A DNA stretch of 64,000 bases, from contig PDZS01000002.1 of the NCBI GenBank assembly GCA_002753225.1, positions 62,001 to 126,000 of the forward strand. Direction: 5' to 3'. The position numbers were made by a program, and so were the translations under genes. Positions 1 through 10,201 of the stretch are shown piece by piece. Below the pieces are notes generated by a model. It worked only from the letters and a program-made list of their open reading frames with translations, had not been told where the DNA came from and did no database searches. Position 1 is the first letter of the stretch; every line of letters begins with the position of its first letter. This stretch comes from Deltaproteobacteria bacterium YD0425bin51. Its GTDB lineage: Bacteria; Desulfobacterota; Desulfobacteria; Desulfobacterales; YD0425bin51.

Positions 1-924
1 GCATTCTTCAGGAAACAAGGAATAAATGAATAATGCAAAGAATGGACCACCTGCAAATAGCCCAATAAGCTCGATTTTAACTATAAACTCCCAAGGAAAG
101 CTGGGTAATATATGAGAGATATAATAGTTGCCATTTGCTATAGTTCTAAGTGCAATCAACATGCAAAAAATTCCAAAATATAGAGGGGCTTTATCCTTTC
201 TCCTAAGCAAAAAAAGCCCTAAATGATACAGAGCCATTATTGAAATACTTCCAAACTTAATAAAATCAATTATTAAATCCTTTTCCCATTCAGATCTTAT
301 ATCTTTTTCAGTGCCTAATTTTAAAGCCTCCCAGAGTCCTCCTCCTCTATAGTTAAAATTAGAAGTCTGAACAATTATTTCTATTTTATTGCTTTGGGGA
401 GTAAAACACACAACATGAGGATAATATGCAGGCTCAGTTGTGGCCATTGTTTCTCCTACTTTCCCCACTTTTGCTATCTTTTCTCCATTTACATATACAA
501 CAAAAGCACTCATGATAGCGCCTATTTTAAAAGCAAGAAGATGTCCTGAATGATTAAGATTAAGTAGAACAGTAAGCCTATATGTAGCATATCCAAAGAT
601 TGGAAGTTTTTCTCCTTCTATTAGAGCGCCTTTCCAGATATCAGGAGACAGAATAAAACCTGACTTTTTAGGAGGTGTAGAATTATTAAGCTCTTCAGGT
701 GTTAAAAGTTTTTTCCAGTAAAATTCCCAAGAACCAGTTAGATTAATAGGACCATTTTTATCCAAGTCCCATTTTGTTAAATCTAAAACACCTTTTACTG
801 CTATTGGAGGATTTAAGTCAGGGGATGCAGCAAAGGATGTTAATGGTGATAATATGGCAGTTATAATTAGCCATTTTAAAACAGTGTAGAAATAATTTTC
901 ACGTCTATTTTTTAACATTTGCAT
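1..924 (-). CDS. 7TMR-DISM sensor protein, N-terminal part (runs off window)
   Basis: The open frame continues to the window edge, giving 308 residues; the C-terminal output domain is outside. Residues about 1-34 form a signal peptide. Residues about 40-200 form a jelly-roll sensor domain with the family's GSWEFYW and YVNG signatures, and hydrophobic helices start near residue 220. This is the 7TM diverse intracellular signalling (7TMR-DISM) layout, usually followed by a kinase, GGDEF or cyclase domain in the cytoplasm. The start is the ATG at 922-924, with a second in-frame ATG at 916-918. It begins 6 bases after the stop of the DsrE selenoprotein gene, so the two are probably co-transcribed. 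The ligand and output are unknown. Confidence 0.8.
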   Translation of the reverse strand, partial: MQMLKNRRENYFYTVLKWLIITAILSPLTSFAASPDLNPPIAVKGVLDLTKWDLDKNGPINLTGSWEFYWKKLLTPEELNNSTPPKKSGFILSPDIWKGALIEGEKLPIFGYATYRLTVLLNLNHSGHLLAFKIGAIMSAFVVYVNGEKIAKVGKVGETMATTEPAYYPHVVCFTPQSNKIEIIVQTSNFNYRGGGLWEALKLGTEKDIRSEWEKDLIIDFIKFGSISIMALYHLGLFLLRRKDKAPLYFGIFCMLIALRTIANGNYYISHILPSFPWEFIVKIELIGLFAGGPFFALFIYSLFPEEC

Positions 925-930
925 ATAAAT

Positions 931-1251
931 TTAAAAAGTTAAAATTTTATCAGCCTCTTTAATAATTTCATATAGATCATCCATAAATCCCATAGGGCAT
1001 GATTCTGAACCCGTAAGACCACGGGATTTCATGCAAACACCTCAGACATAAAAATCCCCGCCATTTTCTCCAAAAATTTTAATTTGCCCTTTAACATCGA
1101 AGGATTCATTACTGACTTCTTGAAATTCAACACCTTTACCGAGCATAAAAGTGGATACTTCGTCCCCTTTTTTTAATGTGACATTTGCAAGCCGGATAGC
1201 ATTATAAATCGTTTCAGCATCGTTTGTATAAATGATAAACGCCCATTTCAT
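931..1251 (-). CDS. DsrE-family selenoprotein (in-frame UGA read as selenocysteine)
   Basis: Read with UGA as Sec this gives 106 residues ending at the TAA at 931-933. The start ATG at 1249-1251 (MKWAFIIYTND) has a good upstream AGAAGGGG site. The UGA (1042-1044) is codon 70 and the continuation keeps the family's C-terminal part, including SESCPMGFMDDLYEIIK. Standard DsrE-like homologues carry a CxxC here (typically CGxC); this protein reads UGVC, Sec70 and Cys73, the usual Sec-for-Cys substitution. A hairpin with a GGUCU loop lies 21 nt after the UGA. DsrE-family proteins handle sulfur in transfer or redox reactions; the exact role here is unknown. Stopping at the UGA would remove the second motif cysteine and the conserved C-terminal segment. 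Confidence 0.88.
1010..1025 (-). promoter_or_regulatory. Bacterial SECIS element
   Basis: In the mRNA (minus strand) CCCGU pairs with ACGGG around the six-base loop GGUCUU. The loop starts 21 nt after the UGA, inside the usual spacing for bacterial SECIS elements. The GGUCU loop matches the SelB-binding loop of E. coli fdhF as I know it. The stem is five perfect pairs. It lies inside the coding sequence, as in other bacteria. SelB, SelA and tRNA-Sec genes are not in this window. Confidence 0.78.
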
Positions 1252-1676
1252 AAAATCACCCCTTCTTAATAAAATTGTATAATATAATTCATTTGTAGCT
1301 AAAAACAATTTATTATTCAAACAAAACCTACATTCAGGAATTTTTGCAAAAATATTTTTTATATTGCTATGCTCTCAGCCTTTAATCAAATCAAACTTCT
1401 TCCATGTTTAAATTTTTTTTGCATATAATATTACTATAAACTTTCTTGTGCTGTGAGCTATCTTTTTGGTAGTGTTATAAAGGTAATGATAGTTTAAAAA
1501 TCTCTTTTTATCTCAAACTTTAAGTTTTCTTGACAAAGAGCATATTGTAATTACATACTTATAACAATAAAGGAGTTAAGTAAACGAACACCAGTTTGCC
1601 TGCAAGATGGAGACTGTAAATTTCAGTAATTTTAGAAAGAATATGGGAGTTATTATGGATTAAAAGCGGTTTGCTA
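1252..1676. other. Intergenic region, 425 bp, little recognisable
   Basis: This AT-rich spacer separates the minus-strand selenoprotein gene from the tRNA. No credible ORF or RNA was recognised. An AAAGGAG at about 1570 is not followed by a usable start codon. The only candidate signal is the promoter listed at 1530-1559. Confidence 0.5.
1530..1559 (+). promoter_or_regulatory. Candidate sigma-70 promoter
   Basis: A perfect TTGACA (1530-1535) is followed after 18 bp by CATACT (1554-1559), 4 of 6 matches to the -10 consensus. It would read rightward toward carB through the antisense of the tRNA gene, a leader of more than 300 nt. The evidence is sequence match only. Confidence 0.3.
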
Positions 1677-1749
1677 TAGGCGCGATTGGGCTTGAACCAA
1701 CGACCTCTACCGTGTCAGGGTAGCGCTCTCCCAGCTGAGCTACGTGCCT
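1677..1749 (-). tRNA. tRNA-Val (anticodon GAC)
   Basis: A full cloverleaf reads on the minus strand. The D-arm is AGCTCAGCTGGGAGAGC, the anticodon stem CTACC/GGTAG encloses loop CTGACAC (anticodon GAC, valine), and the T-arm is GTTGG-TTCAAGC-CCAAT. Acceptor strands AGGCACG and CGCGCCT pair with one A-C mismatch at position 5-68. The discriminator is A, and the 3' CCA is not encoded. Confidence 0.93.
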
Positions 1750-1883
1750 ATTGATGATGCTTTTTTGATACCACTTATTATATTTACTGTCAAGAATGAT
1801 TAATTTATATTGATTTGATAGATAAATTTGTTAACCTTTTTTAAAATATTAATGTTAAAAAATAATAATAAAAGCTTATAACT

Positions 1884-4800
1884 ATGCCGAAACGTAATGA
1901 TATTAAAAAAATTTTAATTATTGGTGCTGGACCTATTATTATAAGTCAAGCCTGTGAATTTGATTATTCAGGAACACAAGCTTGTAAAGCTTTAAAAGAG
2001 GAAGGATATAAGATAATCCTTATAAATAGCAATCCCGCAACTATTATGACTGATCCTGATATGGCAGATTGTACTTATATCGAGCCTATTACAGCAGATA
2101 TTGTATCAAGGATTATCGAGAAAGAGCGTCCTTGTGCTATTCTTCCGACTTTAGGAGGGCAAACAGGTTTAAATACTGCTGTTGAAGTTTATAACCGTGG
2201 AGTGCTTGATAAATTTGGAGTTGAAATGATAGGCGCATCCATTGGTTCAATTAAGAAGGCTGAAGATAGGGAACTTTTTAGAGATGCCATGAAGAAAATT
2301 GGTCTTAGAGTTCCTAAAAGCGGTATTGCAGTTGATATGAAAACTGCGTTCAGTATTGCTGAAGAAATAGGCTATCCAATTATAATAAGACCTAGTTTTA
2401 CTTTGGGAGGAACAGGTGGAGGAGTAGCATATAACCCAGAAGAATTGAAACAATTTGTAAAAGCAGGTTTAGATGCTAGTTTCATAAAGCAGATAATGTT
2501 AGAAGAATCTGTACTTGGCTGGAAAGAATTTGAACTTGAAGTTATGAGGGATAAAAATGACAATGTTGTAATTGTCTGTTCTATTGAAAATCTTGATCCT
2601 ATGGGTATTCATACAGGAGACAGCATTACTGTAGCGCCATGCCAGACTCTTACAGATAGAGAATATCAGGTAATGAGAAATGCATCTATCGCTATTATGC
2701 GTGAAATCGGCGTTGATACTGGTGGATCAAATGTTCAATTTGCAATAAATCCTAAAAATGGAGAGATGATTATTGTTGAAATGAATCCAAGAGTATCCAG
2801 AAGTTCAGCATTGGCTTCAAAAGCAACAGGCTTCCCTATTGCTAAAATAGCTGCAAAACTTGCGGTTGGATATACACTCGATGAAATCCCAAATGAAATC
2901 ACAGGGCAAACAATGGCCTCTTTTGAGCCGACATTAGACTATTGCGTAGTTAAAATTCCTCGCTGGACATTTGAAAAGTTTCCTGAAACTAAAGATTATC
3001 TTACAACATCTATGAAATCTGTTGGGGAAACCATGTCAATAGGTAGAACTTTTAAAGAAGCTTTGCAAAAAGGATTACGCTCTCTTGAAATTGGAAGACA
3101 TGGATTAGGAGCAGATGGTAAGGATTTAAAAGAAGTATCCGAGAGTGAAATAAAACAAAAGCTGGGTTATCCAAATTCAAAAAGGATTTTTTATCTTCGA
3201 GAAGCTATTATAAGTGGTATGTCCATTGATAAAATTTATGAACTGACTGCAATAGATCCTTGGTTTTTAATCCAAATTCAAGAAATTGTGGAGATGGAGA
3301 ATAATATAAAGAAAGCTGGCAAAAAAATTTCAGAATCGCAAATTAGAAAAGCAAAATCTTTTGGCTTCTCTGATATTCAGCTTTCTCATCTTACAGGATA
3401 TTCTTTAAATGAAATAGAGCTAAAGCGAAAAGATTTAAAAATATTTCCAGTTTATAAATTAGTAGATACTTGCGCTGCAGAATTTGAAGCCTCGACTCCT
3501 TATTATTATTCGACATATGAACGAGAAAACGAGGTCAGAGTATCAAATAAAAATAAGGTAATGATTTTAGGAGGAGGTCCAAACCGTATAGGTCAAGGAA
3601 TTGAATTTGATTATTGCTGTGTTCATGCTTCTTTTGCTCTTCAAGAAGAAGGTATAGAAAGCATAATGGTGAACAGCAATCCTGAAACAGTAAGTACAGA
3701 TTATGATACTTCAGATAAATTATATTTTGAACCTCTTACAAAAGAAGATGTTTTAAATATAATTAATGCTGAAAATCCAATGGGAGTAATTGTTCAATTT
3801 GGAGGGCAAACTCCTTTGAATCTTTCAGGATCTCTTTTTAAAGCAGGAGTAAAAATTTTAGGTACAAGTCCCCAAAGTATTGACAGGGCAGAAGATAGAA
3901 AATTATTTCAAGAAATGTTAAAAAAACTTAATCTTGTTCAGCCGCAAAATGGTACAGCTATGTCTGTAAAAGAGGCTAAAGATGTTGCGCAAAAAATTGG
4001 TTATCCTGTAATCGTCAGACCTTCTTATGTTTTAGGAGGAAGGGCAATGAAGATTGTTTATGACGATGTCCAGCTTAAAAATTTTACAAAGATAGCTTTT
4101 GAAGCATCTCCAGACTATCCTGTTCTTATTGATAAGTTTTTAGAAGATGCAATAGAAGTTGATGTAGATGCCATATCAGATGGAAATGTAACTATTATAT
4201 GCGGAATTATGGAGCATATTGAAGCTGCTGGGATTCATTCTGGTGATTCTGCCTGTGTTCTTCCTCCGTATAGCTTGTCCCCTTCTATGGTGAACGAAAT
4301 AGTCATGGCAACAAAAGCAATGGCAAAAGAGCTTTCTGTAATAGGGCTTATGAATGTACAGTATGCAGTTAAAGGGAATGCTCTTTTTGTTTTAGAGGTT
4401 AATCCAAGAGCATCAAGAACTATTCCTTTTGTAAGTAAAGCAACAGGAATACCCTTTGCAAAACTTGCAACAAAAGTGATGCTTGGAAAGAGCTTGAATA
4501 TCTTGGGGCTTACTGAAGAAAAAATTCCTAAGCATATTTCAGTAAAAGAGGCTGTAATGCCTTTTAATAGGTTTCCAGATGTTGATACATTGCTTGGTCC
4601 TGAGATGAAATCTACAGGAGAAGTTATGGGGATTGATTCTGATGTTGGAGCAGCTTATGCCAAAGCTCAAATTGGAGCTGGACAAAATCTTCCTAAAGAA
4701 GGTACTATATTTATAAGCGTGGAAGATAAAGATAAGCCAGATATTTTATCTGTTGCAGCTAAATTTAAAGAAATTGGATTTAAAATAATGGCTACTCATG

Positions 4801-5093
4801 GGACGTCGATCTTTTTGTTACAGAATGGAATTGAAAACGAGATGATAAATAAGGTTTCAGAAGGGAGACCCCATGTTGTTGATGCCATTATGAACAACAA
4901 GATTCACCTTGTCATAAATACAGGTTCAGGTAGAGAATCAATACCTGATGGATATACAATAAGAAGAACTGCTTTAAAATTTAATATCCCATATGCTACA
5001 ACAAAAGCAGCAGCTACAGCAATTACTAGAAGCATTGAAACTCTTCAAAACAGAAACCTTTCTTTAAAGACAATTCAGGAGTATAATTATTAG
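1884..5093 (+). CDS. carB: Carbamoyl-phosphate synthase large subunit
   Basis: At 1069 residues this is the normal length for CarB, which makes carbamoyl phosphate from bicarbonate, ATP and the ammonia released by CarA, feeding arginine and pyrimidine synthesis. It has the duplicated ATP-grasp layout: the first half opens with [19 protein letters not shown] and the second with [19 protein letters not shown] near residue 555, and an MGS-like allosteric domain forms the last 130 or so residues. The ribosome site before the ATG is weak. purF follows after 2 bases. carA lies 5 kb away on the opposite strand (10202-11320), so the subunits are not one operon. Confidence 0.97.
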   Translation: MPKRNDIKKILIIGAGPIIISQACEFDYSGTQACKALKEEGYKIILINSNPATIMTDPDMADCTYIEPITADIVSRIIEKERPCAILPTLGGQTGLNTAVEVYNRGVLDKFGVEMIGASIGSIKKAEDRELFRDAMKKIGLRVPKSGIAVDMKTAFSIAEEIGYPIIIRPSFTLGGTGGGVAYNPEELKQFVKAGLDASFIKQIMLEESVLGWKEFELEVMRDKNDNVVIVCSIENLDPMGIHTGDSITVAPCQTLTDREYQVMRNASIAIMREIGVDTGGSNVQFAINPKNGEMIIVEMNPRVSRSSALASKATGFPIAKIAAKLAVGYTLDEIPNEITGQTMASFEPTLDYCVVKIPRWTFEKFPETKDYLTTSMKSVGETMSIGRTFKEALQKGLRSLEIGRHGLGADGKDLKEVSESEIKQKLGYPNSKRIFYLREAIISGMSIDKIYELTAIDPWFLIQIQEIVEMENNIKKAGKKISESQIRKAKSFGFSDIQLSHLTGYSLNEIELKRKDLKIFPVYKLVDTCAAEFEASTPYYYSTYERENEVRVSNKNKVMILGGGPNRIGQGIEFDYCCVHASFALQEEGIESIMVNSNPETVSTDYDTSDKLYFEPLTKEDVLNIINAENPMGVIVQFGGQTPLNLSGSLFKAGVKILGTSPQSIDRAEDRKLFQEMLKKLNLVQPQNGTAMSVKEAKDVAQKIGYPVIVRPSYVLGGRAMKIVYDDVQLKNFTKIAFEASPDYPVLIDKFLEDAIEVDVDAISDGNVTIICGIMEHIEAAGIHSGDSACVLPPYSLSPSMVNEIVMATKAMAKELSVIGLMNVQYAVKGNALFVLEVNPRASRTIPFVSKATGIPFAKLATKVMLGKSLNILGLTEEKIPKHISVKEAVMPFNRFPDVDTLLGPEMKSTGEVMGIDSDVGAAYAKAQIGAGQNLPKEGTIFISVEDKDKPDILSVAAKFKEIGFKIMATHGTSIFLLQNGIENEMINKVSEGRPHVVDAIMNNKIHLVINTGSGRESIPDGYTIRRTALKFNIPYATTKAAATAITRSIETLQNRNLSLKTIQEYNY

Positions 5094-5095
5094 AT

Positions 5096-6478
5096 ATGTG
5101 TGGATTATTTGGTATTTATGAACATCCAGAAGCAGCAAAACTAACTTATTTCGGATTATATGCTCTTCAGCATAGAGGACAGGAAAGTGCAGGTATTGCT
5201 GTTGCTCGAAATAAAGATATACTGAAGCATAATGGTATGGGGCTTGTTTCTGAAGTCTTTCATCCGGAACATTTTGAACAGCTGCAAGGTGGAACTGCCA
5301 TTGGACATGTAAGATATTCAACTACTGGAAGTTCAATTCTTTTAAATGCACAGCCGTTTGTTGTTAAGCATAGGCATAAATCCTATGCAGTTGCACACAA
5401 TGGGAATATAGTTAATGCCCATATCATAAAAAAGGAATTAGAAGAAGACGGGTCTATTTTCCAAACCACAATGGATAGCGAAATATTTTTACATCTATTT
5501 GTTAAAAATTTAAAACTTGGCTTTGAAGAGTCTCTGATTAAAGCAGTTTCAACTTTAAAAGGGGCATTTTCTTTCATTATATTAACTAGCAGAGGAGAAC
5601 TTGTTGGAATAAAAGATCCAAATGGTTTTAGACCACTTTGTCTAGGGATTTTAAATGGACATTACATATTAGCATCTGAAAGCTGTGCCTTAGATTTAGT
5701 TGAGGCTGAATTTGTGCGTGAATTAGATCCAGGAGAAATTGTAATTATTGATTCGAATGGCATAAAGAGTATAAAGGCAATAAAAGAGGCTCCAAAAACA
5801 TTTTGCATATTTGAATTTATATATTTTGCACGACCAGACAGCTCAATATTAGGTAAAAATATCTATGAAATACGAAAGGCTTATGGCAGAAGGTTATCTT
5901 ATGAGGCTCCTGCAGAAGCTGATTTGGTTATGCCTTTCCCTGATTCAGGAACCTATGCAGCCATTGGTTTTTCTCAAGAATCCAAAATTCCTTTTGAAAT
6001 GGGAATGATTAGGAATCATTATATAGGAAGAACATTTATTCAGCCGACACAGCATATGAGAGACTTTGCTGTCAGAGTAAAATTAAATCCTATAAAAGAA
6101 ACACTTAACGGAAAAGATGTTATTATTCTGGATGATTCAATAATAAGAGGCACGACAGTTAAAACTAGAGTAAAAGCTTTAAGAGGATTAGGCGTAAAGA
6201 AAGTCCATATGAGGGTGAGTTCCCCTCCCCATAGGTTTCCATGCCATTATGGTATTGATTTTACTACAAAGACAGAACTTATAGCTGAAAAAAAAAATGT
6301 AAGTGAATTACGTGATTTTTTAGATTTAGATACACTTCATTATTTAACAATTGAAGGACTCCTTAAATCAACAGGTATTGGAAGTAATGAAAATAATTTT
6401 TGTAAAGCATGTTTTGATGGCTGTTATCCCGTAGAATTTGATGAGGCAATTTCTAAAGATTGTTTGGAAAATCATTAA
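5096..6478 (+). CDS. purF: Amidophosphoribosyltransferase
   Basis: PurF catalyses the first committed step of purine synthesis, PRPP plus glutamine to phosphoribosylamine. The 460 residues start MCGLFGIYEH, with Cys2 as the Ntn-type glutaminase nucleophile. ALQHRGQESAGIA is the glutaminase signature. The PRPP-binding motif VIILDDSIIRGTT lies near residues 340-355. A cysteine-containing C-terminus (CKACFDGCYP) is typical of the family. It begins 2 nt after the carB stop, so the two are probably co-transcribed. Its stop is directly before the DegT gene. Confidence 0.96.
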   Translation: MCGLFGIYEHPEAAKLTYFGLYALQHRGQESAGIAVARNKDILKHNGMGLVSEVFHPEHFEQLQGGTAIGHVRYSTTGSSILLNAQPFVVKHRHKSYAVAHNGNIVNAHIIKKELEEDGSIFQTTMDSEIFLHLFVKNLKLGFEESLIKAVSTLKGAFSFIILTSRGELVGIKDPNGFRPLCLGILNGHYILASESCALDLVEAEFVRELDPGEIVIIDSNGIKSIKAIKEAPKTFCIFEFIYFARPDSSILGKNIYEIRKAYGRRLSYEAPAEADLVMPFPDSGTYAAIGFSQESKIPFEMGMIRNHYIGRTFIQPTQHMRDFAVRVKLNPIKETLNGKDVIILDDSIIRGTTVKTRVKALRGLGVKKVHMRVSSPPHRFPCHYGIDFTTKTELIAEKKNVSELRDFLDLDTLHYLTIEGLLKSTGIGSNENNFCKACFDGCYPVEFDEAISKDCLENH

Positions 6479-6479
6479 G

Positions 6480-7604
6480 ATGACCCCTTTTAAAGAGCCT
6501 GTTTTTATTACGCGTCCTATTTTGCCTGATTTAGAAGAATTGCATGTAAAATTTAAGGGAATTTGGGAATCAAAGTGGCTTACAAATAATGGAGAACAGC
6601 ATAAGTTACTTGAAAAAAAGTTGCAAATATTTTTAAAGGTTCCTTACTTATCTTTATTTAATAACGGCACGATAGCTTTAATTGTTGCATGCCGGTTTTT
6701 AAAAATTTCTGGTGAAGTAATAACAACTCCATTTACTTTTCCAGCTACTACGCATGTGTTAACATGGAATAATATAAAACCTGTTTTTTGCGATATTGAC
6801 CCTGTTACCATGAATCTTGATGCAGATAAAATAGAATCTCTTATAACACGTGAAACAAATGCTATTTTAGGTGTGCATATATTTGGAACTCCTTGTGACG
6901 TATTTAAGATTCAAGAAATAGCATACAAGCATAGCTTAAAAGTTATTTATGACGCAGCCCATGCTTTTGGCGTTGAGATAAATGGTCAAGGAATTGGAAC
7001 ATTTGGGGATATTTCTATGTTCAGTTTTCATGCCACAAAATTATTCCATTCTATAGAAGGAGGAGCGCTTACATTTAATGATATGGATTTTAAATATCAT
7101 ATTGATATGCTTAAAAATTTTGGGATAAAAAATGAAGAAGAAGTATTGGGGGCTGGGATAAATGGGAAAATGACTGAAATACATTCTGCAATAGGGCTTT
7201 TGGTCTTAAACTATGTAGAAGAAGAAAAAAGGAAACGGGAATGCATTCTTAAGTGTTATAGAACATATTTAAGAGATATTGAAGGGATTTCCTTTTTATC
7301 TGATATTTCCGGAACAACAAATAGTTATCAATACTTTGTTATCAGAATAGATGAAAAAAAATTTGGTCTATCTCGGGATGAAGTATATGATAAATTTAAA
7401 GTTTACAATATTTTTACACGTAAATATTTTTATCCCTTATGCAGTAATTTTGATTGTTATAAATATTTACCATCATCTGATCCAAAAAAATTGCCTGTTG
7501 CTAGAAAAGTCGCCTCAGAAGTATTATGTCTGCCATTTTATGGAGAACTTTCTTTAGAAGATGTTGCCCGAATTTGTGATATATTAAAAAGTTTTAAAAG
7601 ATAA
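6480..7604 (+). CDS. DegT/DnrJ/EryC1/StrS-family aminotransferase
   Basis: This PLP-dependent sugar-aminotransferase-type protein is about 374 residues. Family motifs are TTPFTFPATTHVLTW, the DAAHAFGV segment and FSFHATKLFHSIEGG, where the Lys forms the PLP aldimine. Members usually transaminate keto-sugars for surface polysaccharides; the substrate cannot be told here and no sugar-nucleotide genes are nearby. I chose the ATG at 6480, one base after the purF stop, over an in-frame ATG at 6438 that would lie inside purF. Confidence 0.85.
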   Translation: MTPFKEPVFITRPILPDLEELHVKFKGIWESKWLTNNGEQHKLLEKKLQIFLKVPYLSLFNNGTIALIVACRFLKISGEVITTPFTFPATTHVLTWNNIKPVFCDIDPVTMNLDADKIESLITRETNAILGVHIFGTPCDVFKIQEIAYKHSLKVIYDAAHAFGVEINGQGIGTFGDISMFSFHATKLFHSIEGGALTFNDMDFKYHIDMLKNFGIKNEEEVLGAGINGKMTEIHSAIGLLVLNYVEEEKRKRECILKCYRTYLRDIEGISFLSDISGTTNSYQYFVIRIDEKKFGLSRDEVYDKFKVYNIFTRKYFYPLCSNFDCYKYLPSSDPKKLPVARKVASEVLCLPFYGELSLEDVARICDILKSFKR

Positions 7605-7616
7605 TTTGGAGGTTGT

Positions 7617-8159
7617 ATGATAGAATCAAAATATTTAAAGACAAACATTCAGAATATTCAGCAACTTTTGACCATTCCTGCTTTAAAAAATTTTGAGACT
7701 AGAAATTTAGGCAAATTACTTAGTTTAAGCAAAATAAGAAAATATGCAGATGGGGAAATTATTATCAGAGAAGGAGATTTGGATAGCTGGCTATATTTTA
7801 TTCTCTCTGGAAAAATTGTTATAAAAAAAGATGGCGTAGAAATTGGGAGCATAAGTAAATCTGGTGAAATATTTGGTGAGATGAGAATAATTGATAATCA
7901 GAGCAGATCAGCTTCTGTTTATGCCGAAGGAGAAACTGTATGTTTAGCCATTGATACTTCAGCCAGAAATCGTATGCCTGGGGATCCTGAAGAAAATAAA
8001 GATGAAAGGCTAGACTTTTTATTGCATCTTTATCGAATATTTTCTGAATATATGTCAAGCAGGCTCCGTCTAACAAATGAAGAATTAATAAAGACTAAAA
8101 AAGAGTTAAGAAAAACAAAAGAGCGTTTATATAAAAAAGATAGAAAAGTTTGGGAATGA
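7617..8159 (+). CDS. Cyclic nucleotide-binding domain protein
   Basis: This 180-residue protein is a single cNMP-binding (CAP_ED) domain at about residues 30-125, with GDLDSWLYFILSGKI and the phosphate-binding-cassette-like GEIFGEMRIIDNQSRSAS. The last 50 residues are helical and basic (RLTNEELIKTKKELRKTKERL), probably coiled coil. There is no DNA-binding HTH, so it is not a complete CRP-type regulator. A TTGGAGG site precedes the ATG. It converges on the RNB gene with only two bases between the stops. Confidence 0.82.
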   Translation: MIESKYLKTNIQNIQQLLTIPALKNFETRNLGKLLSLSKIRKYADGEIIIREGDLDSWLYFILSGKIVIKKDGVEIGSISKSGEIFGEMRIIDNQSRSASVYAEGETVCLAIDTSARNRMPGDPEENKDERLDFLLHLYRIFSEYMSSRLRLTNEELIKTKKELRKTKERLYKKDRKVWE

Positions 8160-8161
8160 TT

Positions 8162-10150
8162 TTATCTGGCAAAAGAGACAGAAAGAAGGTCTTTTCTAGC
8201 GTTTACGCGTTGAATTGTAACATAAATTATATCTTGAGGTTTTAAATCAAGATTGTTTTGAAGCGGAAGCGTGCATTCGTGCATATATTCTGTAAGAAGT
8301 ATAACATAGCTGTTACGCCTTCTAGAAAGTACAAGAGCCTCTTCTTTTTGGCCAATTTTTTGTTCAAGATATTTTAGCTTCCAGTATTTATGGCGTTCAA
8401 ATTGAAGAGTAAAAACATGTTTCATTGGTTCTTCTAACATCTGAATAACTTTTTCAATTTCATCATGGGAGTAAAGTTCTTCATATCCAAGAAGGGCTCG
8501 TATTTGACGCTGTGTAATCAAGTCAAAATATTTACGAATTGGAGATGTTGCAGTTATATAAACATTTAATCCCAGCCCTGCATGATGTTCTGGTCTGCTA
8601 TTCAAAATAAAGCGATGAAGTAGTTTGCGCTGCATCCAGTTTCGGTATAAGTTGTCATCTTCTCCGTTATATAGTCTTTCTTTTGGATCAATCTGTGTTC
8701 TATAAATGGCTGCAGCATTATTTTCAGAAATAAATTTTGCCATAAGCCAGTTTGCCATAATCATTATCTCAGAAACAAGCATTCTACCAGGGCTCTCACG
8801 GTTGATTTTGCTTAGAATTATCTCCCCGTCATCTTTTATCCAAATATTTATTTCAGGTAGCGTAATTTGAACTGCCGCGTTTTCCATCCTTTTTTTCCGA
8901 AATTTCTTTGCAATGTCCTGTAAAAGGATAATTTCTTTATCTATATCTGCAATTGTGTTTACGTCATAATATGTAAGCTGGCGTTTAACTTGAATTATGC
9001 TAGGAACTATTTCATAAGTAATTATATCTAAGAATCTGTTCAATTTAATCATTACACTTATTGCAGGGCGGAGATTTCCTTCTTTAAGGCTGCAAAAGTC
9101 TTCAGCTAGACAGTTTGGAAGCATGGGTATCTTTTGGTCAGGCATATAAATAGAGCTTCCACGAAGCAAACTTTCTTGATCCAAAGGGTCCCCTTTTTTA
9201 ACAAAATGTCCTACATCTGCTATATGTACTCCAAGCATATAAAAATCAACTTTATCTTCAATGCTTATGGCATCATCAAAATCTAATGTAGCCTGACCGT
9301 CAATAGTAATAAGTGGGAGGTTTGTTAAATCTTTTCTTTTATTATCAAAAAAAGTATCTTTAGAAGAGTTTGTAATTTGAGATGTGTAATTTTTTATATT
9401 TTCAGGAAATTCAACTGGAATTTTATGCTTATAAATATCTATGTTTTCGTTTTCACCCCAAACATTTAATTTAATTAATGCTTGAAAAAGTGAATCTTCA
9501 CCATCAATTTCTGCTCTCGCTAGTACAGCTTTCCCAATCTCATAATGTGGACTTTCTTTTTCAAAAAGAAAAAAGGATTTTAAAATTTTAATTAGCTCCA
9601 GTTTATCTTCAGGAATTGCTACAGTTTTTTCTTTTAATGCTTTTTTTAACCAATCTCCTCCATGTTCTATAATTCTAACTTTTCTTTCTTGAGCTTCAGC
9701 TTGAGAAATAAGGCTTTGAACTTGTTCTTCTGAGTTTGGGAAAAATTCATTTGAATTAAATTTAAAATATATTTTGTTAGTAAAGAAAGCTCTTAATACT
9801 GCAGATTCATGATCATTTGTTGCAGAATTTGGGAAACAAAAAGCTGTCATGGTTTCAAGATCAATCCATTCTTGCTCGCTGTTTAAAACTTCCCATAATT
9901 CTTTTATATTAATTTGGGAAATTAGTGCTTTTCTCCTTTCAGAAACCTCATTTAAAGCTTCTACTAGCTTTTGCCGGCCTATAGAAACATTTAACCTATT
10001 GTTACTTGTGTATAAAAGGCGGCTTACAGACAAATTAACTTCTTTATTTGTCTCTGTAATTACTCTTAGCCTCTCTTTTTTAGCTTCAGTAACAACAGCG
10101 CAGATAATCTTTTGATTATCTATATATTCAACAATATTACCTAATTCCAT
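8162..10150 (-). CDS. RNB-domain ribonuclease (RNase II/R family)
   Basis: A 662-residue exoribonuclease-type protein. The RNB catalytic core starts near residue 280 with ITIDGQATLDFDDAISIED, whose aspartates bind Mg. It continues with GVHIADVGHFVKKGDPLD, GSSIYMPDQKIPMLP and, later, ATSPIRKYFDLITQRQIRALLG. The N-terminal 250 residues resemble the divergent N-terminus of short RNase II-like proteins rather than the cold-shock domains of RNase R. The C-terminal 60 residues could be a small S1-like OB fold. It degrades RNA 3' to 5' by family inference. It ends 2 bases from the convergent cNMP gene. Confidence 0.9.
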   Translation of the reverse strand: MELGNIVEYIDNQKIICAVVTEAKKERLRVITETNKEVNLSVSRLLYTSNNRLNVSIGRQKLVEALNEVSERRKALISQINIKELWEVLNSEQEWIDLETMTAFCFPNSATNDHESAVLRAFFTNKIYFKFNSNEFFPNSEEQVQSLISQAEAQERKVRIIEHGGDWLKKALKEKTVAIPEDKLELIKILKSFFLFEKESPHYEIGKAVLARAEIDGEDSLFQALIKLNVWGENENIDIYKHKIPVEFPENIKNYTSQITNSSKDTFFDNKRKDLTNLPLITIDGQATLDFDDAISIEDKVDFYMLGVHIADVGHFVKKGDPLDQESLLRGSSIYMPDQKIPMLPNCLAEDFCSLKEGNLRPAISVMIKLNRFLDIITYEIVPSIIQVKRQLTYYDVNTIADIDKEIILLQDIAKKFRKKRMENAAVQITLPEINIWIKDDGEIILSKINRESPGRMLVSEIMIMANWLMAKFISENNAAAIYRTQIDPKERLYNGEDDNLYRNWMQRKLLHRFILNSRPEHHAGLGLNVYITATSPIRKYFDLITQRQIRALLGYEELYSHDEIEKVIQMLEEPMKHVFTLQFERHKYWKLKYLEQKIGQKEEALVLSRRRNSYVILLTEYMHECTLPLQNNLDLKPQDIIYVTIQRVNARKDLLSVSFAR

Positions 10151-10201
10151 ATTTTATTTAAAAACAGGATAAATGTGTAAGAAGTTATAGGAAAGACAAC
10201 T

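Noticed and set aside
1042..1320. A 92-residue DsrE-like ORF ending at TGA 1042
   Set aside because: The start upstream of the good ribosome site and the stop at a SECIS-linked UGA are both misleading; the gene is better read as 931-1251 with Sec70.
6438..6479. Upstream start for the DegT aminotransferase
   Set aside because: It would lie within purF and adds a segment with no family similarity; the ATG at 6480 follows the purF stop.
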